NCBI GenBank assembly: GCA_963681505.1
Contig: OY811984.1
Location: forward strand, 3,826,858 to 3,890,857
DNA from: Eunapius fragilis
Taxonomy: Eukaryota > Porifera > Demospongiae > Spongillida > Spongillidae
Direction: 5' to 3'
DNA length: 64,000 nt
The notes beneath the pieces were generated by a model. It was given only the letters and a program-made list of their open reading frames with translations. It did no database searches and was not told the DNA's origin. This document shows, piece by piece, positions 46,707 to 57,252 of the stretch; position 1 is the stretch's first letter; every line of letters starts with the position of its first letter. A program made the position numbers and the translations under genes.

Positions 46707-46880
46707 TCTATCAAACGTGATCCCACATTTTCTCCTACAAGGCGCATAAGTGTAAGTTTATTCAATGCTGCATTGGGTTGGCCCCATAGTTCCAGAACTC
46801 TTTACCTTGTTTTGGTCCAAGAATTAGCAAAATTAAGGTTTAAAGCTGATCATTTCCATAGGCCGATTCAAACTATTTAA

Positions 46881-47039
46881 CTAATTATGTCACGCTGAAG
46901 GGCAAGAGGGGGGGGGGGGGGGGGGATGGGGGGTATCAGCCAGTGGGATGATGTATACATTAAGCATACATCAGTATGGGATAACATGTGATGGGGGGGG
47001 GGGGGTCCATAATGGTCAAAAATAGCGTGACGTAATTTA
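46881..47039. mobile_element. G-tract MITE
   Basis: About 160 bp with ends CTAATTATGTCACGCT and AGCGTGACGTAATTTA (imperfect complements). Inside are runs of 18 G (46908-46925) and 13 G (46993-47005). No coding. Confidence 0.6.
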
Positions 47040-47570
47040 TGAACCGGCCCCTTAACTTTTATCCCCACTGGAACTTGTTTTTGGCAAAAATCGATACACC
47101 GGCCTTTCATATATCTAGAAGGCTGTGCAAACACACCTGATACATGTAGAGTGAGTTAACATACACATGGTGCATGGCAATGCGCACGAATGACTCTAAT
47201 GTGACTTAGTCTGGTGTACAGCTAGACCCTTGCAACTGGCTTGCGTGTGCAATACTAGCACTCACACTCCATATAACCGTGAGCGATAGTAAATACACAG
47301 TAACGTAATTATGACATCATGCAAGCACATCTGGGCTTTCTGCACACCGTTTCTCTTTTGCCCATGCTTAACATTTCTATTCCACTTGTTTCATTTTAAA
47401 AAATGGTTATAGTACTGAGTGATCGTGAACCTACTGTATACAAGGTTCGTACAGGTTTGGGAATCCGGGAATAGTTTGTACTAATCATTTAAATGTTTTC
47501 AAAGGCCCGGAAAAGTTTAGAAATATGCCTAGCTGTGAACATATTTTTGAAAAGGCCACTGTCGTTCGAC
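47040..47570. other. No recognisable feature
   Basis: Unique sequence without open frames of note. Confidence 0.4.
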
Positions 47571-48028
47571 TTAATGTCTAACGTACCAAGCATCCTCCCA
47601 GGGGTATATTTGTTTTCCGCAGTGTGCATAAACGTTCATGTTCTGCCAGCTTAACATTCCTTTTACAGTGCATGCTCGATGTACAGGTCTTTTGGAGCTT
47701 GGCCCAAAATTGTCAGGGTCTAATTCTTTTTCTCTGGTCCCAACATTGAGTGTCAATTTGATCACAATACTACTACTAGTAGTTAGGATAGAAATTTATA
47801 TAGCAACCGTGCATATCGCAATTGAATAGCTTCGCTTTGATGCTCTGGCTTAGGATCAGAGGAAAAGAATTAGACTTAGCAAATTCGGGCCAAGCTCCAA
47901 AGGACCTGTACAACTAGCATGCACTGTCAAATGTAAAAGGAAAGTTAAACTGGCAGAACGTGAATAAATTTATTTTCTGTACACAACACGGAAGACACGT
48001 TTAAGATGCCAGGTACATTAGACATTAA
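47571..48028. mobile_element. TTAA palindromic MITE, complete copy
   Basis: Ends TTAA|TGTCTAACGTACC and GGTACATTAGACA|TTAA, with arms of about 200 bp that complement each other imperfectly (CTGCCAGCTTAACATTCC left against CTGCCAGTTTAACTTTCC from the right). TTAA at both ends points to mobilisation by a piggyBac-like or related transposase. The inverted terminus differs from that of the piggyBac-like element at 52799. Confidence 0.8.
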
Positions 48029-48296
48029 TGAAACGCACATGCGCGTTTGTCAGAACTTGGCATTTTTGAACGCGTAAAAAGAAAGAGTGCACTGCATGGT
48101 CTGCATGTACAGTGTACCATACTGACTAAGAAAAGAAATTTTAAAAACATGAGTTGGGATTGGTTCTTCTATCGATCGTGCGTACGTTATAGTCAAATAC
48201 CAGCATCTAAGTTACTTGTAACAAGTTCTGTACCATCATTTTCCCCATACAGTGTCATGTGCTTGCAAGCGTGCTACAATGCCTGAGTTGTGTTTG

Positions 48297-48690
48297 TTTA
48301 ATGATGCATGGCTAACAGAAAAACGGTCTTAAGGATTGGGTTTGCCTCAATGTTAAAGACCAGCACATTGCATTGTGCAAAGTTTGCAATAAATCTTTCT
48401 CAATCAAAACGATGAGCAAAGCAGCTCTTCTTAGTCATGCTGAGAGTAAAATGCACCAGCTCCTTGTTTTAGCCTTAATGAGGGCACAACCAAGTATAGT
48501 TGACTTCCTTATTAGTAGTAGTAGTGCTGAGAGATCCGCTATATCAGCCTGCTCTGTCACTTCACCCAAGTTGATTTCAAGTTTTGTGTGTGTCTTTCAA
48601 CATGGACCAAATTTTCAATTCTGCTATTTTGGTAAGGGAGTGGGGAGGGTATGGCCTTGGAAAACAGTTGGCAATATTTGTGAATAGATA
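48297..48690 (+). pseudogene. BED/C2H2-like zinc finger fragment
   Basis: One frame gives LFNDAWLTEKR, then one base over LKDWVCLN, then IALCKVCNKSFSIKTMSKAALLSHAESKMHQ, a C-x2-C...H-x5-H finger. This layout is seen at the N-terminus of hAT-type transposases and derived genes. The frame change near 48328 and the lack of any downstream transposase core make it a fragment. Confidence 0.45.
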
Positions 48691-49449
48691 TGGGAAAGTT
48701 TTGAAATTAATGAATAAAGGAGCTGTATAAACCCTGGATCGTATATAAAATGGTTATTCCTAATAAGAACAGTCAGTGGTTAGCTGAATAGCTGCATACT
48801 TGCATAAGCATAAGGCTGTAATATTCCACCACTTGCACAAGACCACAGAGCTAAACATTTAATGAAACCTGCAGAAAGCCGTCTTATAGCTTATGTGGAG
48901 AATACAGCATCACAAAGCGTGGATTTCACATTGACCCATTTGAATTGTCCTTTGAGAAATATAAGCTAATTCAAGTGATGATATTGTACAAATTATATTT
49001 GTACAGTATAAAACTGGTTCCTAAATAAAAATTTCTAGAGCTTTTTGAGACAATCACAAATGGGGTATTTACTAAGCAGCTGGAATATAACATTCACAGT
49101 TTTATGTTTGTTCAATACACTTTGTACTGATGTAAGCTTCAAGCGGTGAAAGAAAACTGAGGATGGAGAGTACAAAACATTATGTCTAAAAAGGATTAAA
49201 ATAAATGCTGCCTGACCTTTGCGGAATGTCTGAAAAGGTAATCAAGTTCTTATGCATTTGCACATGTCTGTTTGGTGTTTGGGTCACTCTGCAATGCAGC
49301 GCTAATTCAAAATACATTATGTTAACAATAATTTTTTCTTACATCATAGAATTATTATGTTAGTAATGTTTAATAAAGTTATAAGTCGGTTTAGAGTGAT
49401 ACATGGGTGATGCAGTTGTACAAGGTATAAGAAAGAAATAAAAATAAAT
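48691..49449. repeat. Spacer with dispersed repeat shared with 63124-63285
   Basis: 49074-49225 matches 63124-63285 in direct orientation (GGAATATAACATTCACAGTT, TTGTTCAATACACTTTGTA, TGCTGCCTGACCTT). At 48735, CTGGATCGTATATAA recalls the terminus of the pogo element. No gene. Confidence 0.6.
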
Positions 49450-50145
49450 ATATAGGAGGGGGCGGGGGGGAAATGAAATCTGTATGGACCCCATCATCCA
49501 ATACTGTAGAGCTTGAAGAGAGAATTAGGAATCTGCTTTTAAAGTAAAAATCTGGCTTAAGAGAAAAAAGTTACTGGGGATTTTAAAAAGTGGACATAGG
49601 GAGTACAACCCTACGCCCCTTACATTTCATCGCATTTTTGTATATTTTTAGTTCGCTTTAGATTCAGATGGGAGTCACACCGCTCGATTCCTCACAGGGA
49701 AAGTAGCTAGTTAGGACCCAAGTACAACTTGTATAACCTCGTTAAAACCTTGAGCACGTTTTAACCCGGTAATTAAACCTACCAAACGTATCTTTGGAAC
49801 GGCCGGGTTAAAACATTAATTACATCGACGCTCTAGGTTTTAGCGAGGGCCTACAAATTGTACTTGGGTGCTAATGAGTTACTGTCACTGCGAGGAATTG
49901 GTTGGTGTGACTCCCACATGAATCTGAAGTGAAACAAAAAAGATACAAACGTTCAATAAAATACAAGGGGTGTAGGGTGGTATCCCCTACGCCCTCTATT
50001 AAAAATCCCCCGTACCTTTTATCTCTTAAAACAGATTTTTGTATTTTAAAACTAGATTCATAATCCTCTCTTCAAGCTCTACTGCAGTGGACGATGGAGT
50101 CCATACAGATTTCTTTGCACCCCCCTTGAATATAAAAATAAAATT
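49450..50145. mobile_element. 700-bp palindromic MITE
   Basis: Inverted arms of about 330 bp meet near 49790 (GTTTTAACCCGG against CCGGGTTAAAAC). Landmarks pair across the centre: ATCTGTATGGACCCCATC with GGAGTCCATACAGAT, TAGAGCTTGAAGAGAG with CTCTTCAAGCTCTA, and AGATTCAGATGGGAGTCAC with GTGACTCCCACATGAATCT. G-rich and C-rich runs sit at the two tips. It lies immediately 5' of the first recognised HECT exon. Confidence 0.85.
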
Positions 50146-50182
50146 AAAAACATATAGATTCTGAAAAAGAACAAATGTTGGA

Positions 50183-52637
50183 ATGTTATTTATTTCTCAA
50201 AATGTGAAATTTGTGGGTGAGGACGGTTTTGATGTGGGGGGATTGGGCAGACAATTCTTTACACTGATATTGGAAGAGATGCGAAAGACGTATTGGATGA
50301 ATGGGACCCTTAAACGCAATGCAAAGGCTTTGAAGGTAAATTTTGGTTTATAAAGCATCATATTACCAAAATCTTTATAACAGGATCACGTGTTTTTGAT
50401 AATGGGGCAGCTACTAGCCATGGCAATTGTCTACAGTGGGAAATACCTTCAACTCATGCCTAGGCCTGTGTATGAATTCATAGGTGGACGGGCCTTGTCA
50501 TCTATCAAAGTGAATACAGGCGATGTTCCAGATCCCACCATTGTTCTGAAGTGTAATGAGGCAAGATATTTTTTCTTAATCAATTTTATACATTGTAACC
50601 TTTCAGTTGCAAGGTATTAATTCTGAGCAAAGCATGGACCTGTTCAGCCAAGATAATTACGACTGCGTGGTTGATGCAGGAATTTGGTCCTGCAAGCTTG
50701 ACCACAAGGACAGTTTTATTGATGAGTTATGTCTTCACCACACCATTGTTAGAAACGTATGTGAACTAGAGAAGCTCAGAGTGAGGCTAAAGACTGTAAG
50801 TGTGATGGATGCAATCGAGATCTATCCAGGCCTTATGGAGACGTACTTTTTGAAGTCAATGAAAGGCACAACTCCAGGTATCAACTATTTGATATGGAAA
50901 TAATTACTTTACGTGTTCTACATGTACAATTCGAAAACAAAGGTTAAGGTATAGGATTGCAACTTAACCGATTACCCCCGAGATACGCATACCTGCGTCA
51001 AAAATGTGTTAACTGTTACCAATGAATTCTTCCAGACCCTTTGAAGAATTATACCAAATTGAAGCTACTCATGTTCACGGCTTCAGATTATGTTGTTGAA
51101 ACCCCTTCCAGCTACCTAAGATTTCTCTGCTGCCTCATTTAGCTATTTTTGGACAACTCTACTTTAACTAAACAAAAATATTCCGACATTAATCGGTTAA
51201 TAGTGTGTAAAAAGAATAAAGCAGACTGTCACATAAGCATGCTAATCATCTTCCTGTTTCAAATTATGCTTGCATCCTATTAGTACCATTATTGGTTTGC
51301 CAAACCATATGTTACTTGTTTGATGGGCACTGATTTTCAAAGGAAAATATAGTTGCTGTAGTTATTAAATAGTGCAGCACTCTTAGTATGCATGTAGGCA
51401 TAGATGGCATCGCAGAACATGACAAATACTTCAATTCTCAAACTTGATGATTTTAATTCTGACATTACCAGTACTAACACCACTTCTTCTTTGAAGCTTA
51501 TATTAACACTACATCAAATACAAGAAAATAAATACTTGTACAGTATGGTGTGGAGACATGATGTTAATGTTATTTGAGCCTAATAAACTAAATAAGGTAC
51601 TCTGTTGTATTTTTTTTCTCAATGTGTTAAATGCAGGGGTTTCCGTAGACGGGGACATAGTGGAATTCATCGTTTTGTGACGTTTTGTAAATGAATTTTA
51701 ATATTGTCAGATGTCATTAATTGAATGTGGTGTGTAAACACGTACTACACATGTGCTGCGGACTAGTTGTAAATTCATATTTTTACACTTAATTGCGTGT
51801 GGTTTTTTTGTGTCAACATGTGATGTTTCACATAGACCACATTTTTGGAATGACGCAATTAATTGCCCGCCTAAAATATGAATGTCATTTATGTTCCCGT
51901 CTACAGAAACCCCTGAAATGTCTATTGGGCACCCTAATGAAGACGTAAGTGACCAATTTAGATTAAGCGTTTTGCAAATGTGCTACATTTTGGAAGTGGA
52001 TAACTACAACATAACAACATAAACATGCATATATTTGAGCTCATTATAGACTAAGTTGCATTTGTCACAATGAAGGACCCTGAACCTTTCAATTTGGTTT
52101 GCCTTTCCTCTGGTCTGAGAGGGAACAGATGGTTGAATACTTTTTATTGTTTTATAGGTGGATTGCGTAAGGCAATGATGATTATGTTTTCTGACAAGGG
52201 CACCAATTTGAGGAAACAGGAAACAGCTCTTCTGTACTTTTATGACTATTTGGAACATTGTGCAGGTATGTTTTAAATGTGCAAAGTACAATGTAAATAA
52301 ACAACAACGGAGCAGTGGATGGTGGTAAGAGTGCAAGCCAAGTGAGTGGAGATGGACAGGCTGCAGAGCAGACTGAGTTTAGAAGAACTTGATTGTTTAA
52401 TTTTGATCGTTTACTTTTAAAGAGATCAAGCTCGAGAATATAATCAGGTTCTTTTGTGGGTCAGACCATATACCTTGAATCTGGGAAACACATGTAATGT
52501 TCGATGGATCAAAATATCCGAGCTCGTCAACATGTACGATGGAACTTCGCTTAACGATTGTGCACAATTCTTATGAAGAATTTGAGGTGCACATGGATGA
52601 AGCCATGCTTTTCCATGGTGGCTTCACTTCGACGTAA
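50183..52637 (+). CDS. HECT-type ubiquitin ligase-like gene (disrupted C-lobe)
   Basis: Exons: 50183-50335, 50384-50560, 50607-50877, 52158-52265 and 52423-52637. All junctions keep frame. Exon 1 carries VKFVGEDGFDVGGLGRQFF, the HECT N-lobe opening. Exon 2 has GQLLAMAIVYSGKY. Exon 4 has MFSDKGTNLRKQETAL, the linker seen in G2E3-like HECT proteins. Exon 5 has IIRFFCGSDHIP and then SSSTCTMELRL, whose Cys codon (52533-52535) is at the thioester position. A TGA at 52476-52478 interrupts the C-lobe, with local frame confusion around it. Introns 1 and 2 are 48 and 46 nt; intron 2 starts GCAAGA (GC-AG class). Only the HECT part is found and 5' exons are unknown. A perfect GTAAGT at 52634 could lead to a short sixth exon. 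Confidence 0.65.
50561..50606 (+). other. GC-AG intron of the HECT gene
   Basis: 46 nt from GAG|GCAAGA to TTTCAG|TTG. Both flanking exons stay in the HECT reading frame in phase 0. GC donors usually have strong pairing elsewhere, as here (AG|GCAAG). Confidence 0.6.
50878..52157 (+). other. Long intron 3 of the HECT gene
   Basis: 1.28 kb, far longer than the other introns of the gene. An in-frame alternative exon from 51036 (after TTCTTCCAG) would add about 35 residues and stop at 51140-51142. Skipping it joins exon 3 to exon 4 in frame and preserves the HECT order, so I prefer that. A T-rich palindromic stretch (about 51640-51910, with GGGGTTTCCGTAGACGGG and CCCGTCTACAGAAACCCC) looks like a MITE within the intron. 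Confidence 0.5.
51636..51915. mobile_element. Palindrome-ended MITE in HECT intron
   Basis: Ends CAGGGGTTTCCGTAGACGGG and CCCGTCTACAGAAACCCCTG are near-perfect inverted complements about 240 bp apart. No coding content. Confidence 0.7.
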
Positions 52638-53031
52638 GTAAAGTTTATGGAATTTTAATTAATGCAATTATTTCTACAGGCGACTGATTGATTGATTGTT
52701 CTGAAATTGGGGGTTGGGCGCGAGGGTGTTTCATTTTTTTTATCTGCCTTCATTTATTCGGTATGCAAGGAACTGTATTCATAAACTTATCTGTTTAATG
52801 TACGAACGCACAAGGGTTAGTTCCCGCATGGTTCCCGCATGTAGTGTCTCTTACATAAATCCACTATTTCTGCCGATTTATATGCGAATACACAACTTGC
52901 ACCATTACAAATCTAGCAATATATTTTTCGAACCAACTACTTTATTTTCTGCGGGAACCTAGCGGGAACCACGTTCCCGCTCAGGAACCATTTATATTGT
53001 AGCAATGTCTTAATATTAATTGACTGCAAGA

Positions 53032-55045
53032 AATGGCGCCAGGCCAAAAAGTGGGCGATCGTGTGAAAGCCAAACCAACTGCCATATTTGGGTGCCGACA
53101 AGCAGGAGACATATATTTGGACCTTGGGCAGCTGAACAAGAAGTCCATGGAACTGTGAAAGACGTTTTGGGTAAAGGCCGGAGTCGGAAACTTCAAGTGA
53201 TTTGGGAGGAATGTAGTAACATTTCAATGGTCTCCCCACGTGTGCTACAGCGAGATGATTATTGCGCTATGTTGCAAGAGCTGGATAACGAAAGTGTAAG
53301 TTCTCAATCTGGAGACGAAGAAGTAGTAACACAAGAAGAAGAGGAACAAGAAGTAGAGCGCTTGGATGAAGTGGCCATCAATGATGAAATTGCACTGCTG
53401 AGGCCTCATGATACTAACTGGGCAGTGACTGAAGGAATTAGTGTGGACTGCTTCCAAGGTACAAATAGCACATTCAGCATGATTTGGAATTTTACAAGCC
53501 CCGTAGCACAAAGAACTGTCCTTGATTATTTCTGTGCTATGTTCCCCATGTCTAACACTACAGAGTGGATTCGGAAAACCAACGTTCTTCTAAACAATAT
53601 GAAACAAAGATCTCTCAGTGAATTTGAGTATTTTCGATTTTGGGGAATGATTTAAGCAATAAGCATAGGAAGAGAAAATAATCGTTGAAGTTACTGGATG
53701 GAGGAGATAGATTGTGACACTAGGAGAGTCTTTCAGCCATCTGCTTTCGGATCATGCTTTGACATGGGAATTAGAAGATTTGAATTCATACTGCGATGCC
53801 TATCATTTGGTGATGTGGACCCCATGGATCGTTGGTCTCCAATAAGACCATTTTTAGCTGCTATTAATGAAAGGCGTCAACAGGTTATTGATCCATTATA
53901 CATATTGGTTGAAGATGAGCTACTGTCACATGGCTTAGTCGGAAACAGGACAGAACCATCGATGGCATTCTACATCTTACAAAAATCATCCGAAAGCCCA
54001 AAAGGGTTGGAACTGAAATAAAGTGTTTAGCTGATGGTGTGGTAGGAATCATGTTGAAGCTAGAGATCTGTGAGGGGAAAGAAGCTGAATGCAGAAAAAA
54101 AGTGGTCACACCATCCATGAGTCAGTGAGCCCTGGCATGTAACTGGGAGAATCTAGTGGCCGATTCAGCCTTTTCGTCTGTGACAACATCAGTAGAGTGC
54201 AAGAAATGTGGCCTTTTTTACTAGAGTTCTAAAATCAGCTTCTAGGGAGTTCCCGAAGAAATATCTAAATGACCAATGTAGATATTGTCAAAGAGGAGAC
54301 ATATTTGTTTGACAACATCAGTAGACAATTGTGATCTTATTGCTTTGGGCTGGAAGGATAAAACCATTAAAACCTTTACTTCCACCTGCAGCACAACACA
54401 CAAGGTCAGCCCAATAAGAAACACAGGTATACAAGTGATGGTACTCTTATCACTACTAAAGTTCAGCGCCCTCAGCTTGTTTCGCAATTTACTACAGTGC
54501 ATAATCTAAAATTGATGTGCACAACCATCTGAGACAAGTGCTACTCAACATAGAAGCAGTTTGGGTAACACACTTGGTGGCATAGGCTAGTTGCAACATT
54601 GTTCGGTGTCATTGTTATTGATGCTATGTTGGCATATAATTTTGAACATAGCACTAATCCTAAAACTGTTAATGAGTTTGCTAATGATCTCTCTTTGTCT
54701 CTTATCTTCAATGACTTCGATGGGTATGTTCCTGAGAATGAACAGAGAAGGATATCAAGTGATTCTAATGCAGAGTTAAGAGAAAGTTTGAGTATGTCAG
54801 TGCCTTGTGCTGTTCCTTTCAATGCCCACCCACTCAAAAGCCTGTTGTCTCTTCCTCTTTATCAAGATCATGTAGGGTCTAAAGTAGGAGCTCGGCGTAA
54901 GTGTTCAGTTTGTTCAGCTAAAGGAAAAAGAAATAATGCACACTATTACTGTGTGAGATGTTCTGACATTTCCAAAAATTCCATTGTTGCGATTTGCGGG
55001 CATCAGTCTGAACGTGGTACTGGCTCCACTGCCAGAATGCATTGA
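53032..55045 (+). pseudogene. PiggyBac-like transposase, broken
   Basis: The N-terminal part uses two frames (ATG at 53032, then HGTVKDVLGKGRSRKLQVIW) and has an acidic stretch (QSGDEEVVTQEEEEQEVERL). The DDE_Tnp_1_7-type core follows: LSEFEYFRFWGMI, RRFEFILRCLSFGDVDPMDR, and YILVEDELLSHG, where the first catalytic Asp is expected. Next come LKCLADGVVGIMLKLEICEG, LVADSAFSSVTTS and ALGWKDKTIKTFTSTCSTTH. The end (54599-55045) has a Cys-rich finger (RRKCSVCSAKG, then HYYCVRCS). Stops near 53655, 54020, 54128 and 54230, and several frame changes, show it is inactive. Confidence 0.8.
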
Positions 55046-55257
55046 GAGGAACTGAACATTAGTACTTTTCTTATAACCAAAGAATTACAAGTGCAGTTTC
55101 ATAAATTCCCTTTGGCACATGCAGCGACACTTGCATATGTACACACTTTGAAACGTGTCTCTGATTGTTTTTCAAATTCCTTGTGAAGTCCTCTCTGGAT
55201 AACCGCATGTTTATATCAAGAACAATTAGCTTGCATAACTGAACAAAAAAGCCCTCC

Positions 55258-55341
55258 CTCCTCGTACATGTACACCACCCTTACGCCATGCATATTGACA
55301 ACTCTTGGTGCAGCGTCGCCTGTGCACGACTTCCAACTAGA
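55258..55341 (-). repeat. Split direct repeat B2
   Basis: 84 bp, partner 55970-56053. Begins CTCCTCGTACATG on the plus strand and ends CCAACTAGA. Two mismatches. Confidence 0.9.
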
Positions 55342-55796
55342 ATTAATAAATCCAACATACAACGCATACCGACAACACCAACCACATAGATTCATGACAT
55401 ACTCATCACACAAACCACACTCAGATCTGGCAGGGACCAACAATCAACAGCTACTTTGGATTTTAACCTAATTTATTTAGAGGTGGTGGGCCCACATCAC
55501 CTCAAGGGAAAAACCTCACTATGTGAGGAAAAAACCTTCTTACACACTGCTCTGGACACCACAACATACACAACACATATGACGAGTTCCTCAGGCGAGG
55601 GTCTTCAGCTTTCATCTGAGTGAAAATGATCATTAAGGAACAACCTGCTTCGCATCAAACATTCAGTGCCACACTGCATACAGAGACATTCCATCCCACC
55701 CATACCCAGCCACCCGGCTGGAACACACAGCAGTCTGCAATCTGCCCATTCGTAAACCAGCCATCCGGCTGAACACAACAACATTCAGACAACGTA

Positions 55797-55958
55797 AAGT
55801 TTACAGACCCGTGCACTGGCAATGTAGACTGATTTCCTTCCTGCTCACATAAACTTAAATACCTCCACCTCCACGTGTACACATCACGTGCTGTACAACC
55901 AATCACATACGGAGGGAGCATAGTTTCTGTCTAATTCACTACGTTCAACCGACAGAAA
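55797..55958 (-). repeat. Split direct repeat A2
   Basis: 162 bp, partner 57437-57598. One clear mismatch seen (CAATGTAGAC against CAACGTAGAC). Confidence 0.9.
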
Positions 55959-55969
55959 AGTGTATCTCT

Positions 55970-56053
55970 CTCCTCGTACATGTACACCACCCTTACGCCA
56001 TGCATATTGACAACTCTTGGTGCAGCGTTGCCTGTGCACGACTGCCAACTAGA
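55970..56053 (-). repeat. Split direct repeat B1
   Basis: 84 bp, follows the stop codon of the YR frame by 17 bp and adjoins A2 with 11 nt between. Confidence 0.9.
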
Positions 56054-56070
56054 TGATCAAAGAAAGCCGG

Positions 56071-57252
56071 CTAGATACCCAAGTTCTTAGATACTTCTAA
56101 GCGGCTCTCTACAGAGTCCTTTACATACCCATCTTTTGCTGACTCCGATTTCCATCTCCCATGCCGCTTGAATAGTCTATCAGGCACCCCAGCATTAGCA
56201 GCTGCCGTGGCACCACCAGCCCGCAGGCTGTGCATCCCAAACAACTTAGGGTCCATTCCAAGGCTACTGATTTTTTCCAATAACAATTCCCTCAGCCTAG
56301 AATAGCTAAGGCTACCACCCTTGCGCAAACATTCTCCAGACTTGGTGTGCATTATTCCCCTGAACAGATAGTCTTGTGAATCATGCACTAGTTGGCCCAT
56401 GGAGAAATACCTCTGCATCATGCTGACGGGGCATGTGGCTGTACCTGTACGAGCAATCACTAAAGATGCACCCTCTCTGTACTGGTCTGTCTTACTGGAT
56501 GTAATTTGTATTACCATGCCCTCAGGGTTAAAGGCCACATCAGCACATCTTAGCTTTAACGATTCCTCGCATCTTAGAAAACCAGCAAATGCTACAAGGC
56601 AGATAGCTAGTAAGCGGACCTCAGTAAGGGAAGGGGATGGCCCAGCTGCGTCTACCATTGCTAGCAACATCTCTGCTGTAACAGGTTCCTTACGCTTTTT
56701 GGGCTTAGCTAACTCCCGCCTAAGACCGCCCAAAGTAGCTTGCACTATAGGGGACCCAGCAATGGATGGTAAACCTGCCATCTGGTGCAACCATGAAACA
56801 GCATGCACTACCTCTTCTACAGCTGATTTTGACTGAACAGACTCACTAAGGTGCTGCAAGTACAGCACCAAATGGATCTCTTGCACAGGAAAGCTTGGGA
56901 CCCCCCGTCTGGCCTCTGCCCATGTCTTCCACCTCTGAAAGGCTCCAAGATATTTCTTTGTGGTAGAGTCAGCCTTACATTTCAGGACAGTAGCTGGCAA
57001 AGCTTTGGCCAGCCGCCTAAGCTCTGGGTCCTCCAGATTTGACAGCAGAGGCCAGACTCCAGAGGAGAATACATCTTCGCACAGCGCTTCCTTTGCTCTG
57101 TCGAAGGCTGCCTTGCCGCCATCTCGTTCCGCTCGCGCCACACTGCTGCTAGCGCTGCTCAGGCGGTCTGCGATCTCTTCGCAGAAGCGGAATTGATTCT
57201 CGTTGCCGCGACGTTTGAAGACGTAGGGTCGCGGCGGATGCCTTTCTCCCAT
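56071..57252 (-). CDS. Tyrosine recombinase with gag-like N-terminal segment
   Basis: 393 codons, uninterrupted. Residues about 9-35 (YVFKRRGNENQFRFCEEIADRL) recall the gag N-terminus of YR retrotransposons. Residues about 85-205 are the core-binding domain (STTKKYLGAFQRWKTWAEAR). The catalytic domain has all expected residues: Arg in AFAGFLRCEESLKLR, Lys in SSKTDQYREG, H-x-x-R in HSLRAGGATAAANAG, then HGRWKSESAKDGY with the nucleophilic Tyr. It looks functional. No RT or RNase H motifs. The start at 57252 overlaps the preceding frame by 94 nt in the -1 register, so expression may use a frameshift or re-initiation. Confidence 0.85.
   Translation of the reverse strand: MGERHPPRPYVFKRRGNENQFRFCEEIADRLSSASSSVARAERDGGKAAFDRAKEALCEDVFSSGVWPLLSNLEDPELRRLAKALPATVLKCKADSTTKKYLGAFQRWKTWAEARRGVPSFPVQEIHLVLYLQHLSESVQSKSAVEEVVHAVSWLHQMAGLPSIAGSPIVQATLGGLRRELAKPKKRKEPVTAEMLLAMVDAAGPSPSLTEVRLLAICLVAFAGFLRCEESLKLRCADVAFNPEGMVIQITSSKTDQYREGASLVIARTGTATCPVSMMQRYFSMGQLVHDSQDYLFRGIMHTKSGECLRKGGSLSYSRLRELLLEKISSLGMDPKLFGMHSLRAGGATAAANAGVPDRLFKRHGRWKSESAKDGYVKDSVESRLEVSKNLGI

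Larger units (their letters stand above)
41912..46711 (+). mobile_element. Ty3/gypsy LTR retrotransposon, young copy with TSD
   Basis: 5' LTR 41917-42136 and 3' LTR 46496-46706 begin TGTTCTGACC and end ACA, with only small differences. The 5-bp target duplication TCTAT is exact (41912-41916 and 46707-46711). A primer-site-like TGGCGTAGTCGGCAGGATGG follows the 5' LTR. Gag, protease, RT, RNase H and integrase are all present in order on the plus strand. Two in-frame stops and two frame changes separate them. Confidence 0.95.

Noticed and set aside
51036-51142. HECT exon ending in a stop, after exon 3
   Set aside because: In frame and with an acceptor, but it does not resemble the HECT linker. 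Skipping it joins exons 3 and 4 in frame and restores the HECT order. Kept only as an alternative.
57159-57252. Programmed -1 frameshift between the two frames of the YR element
   Set aside because: The registers fit, but no convincing slippery heptamer with a following structure is visible, so I list it only as a possibility.
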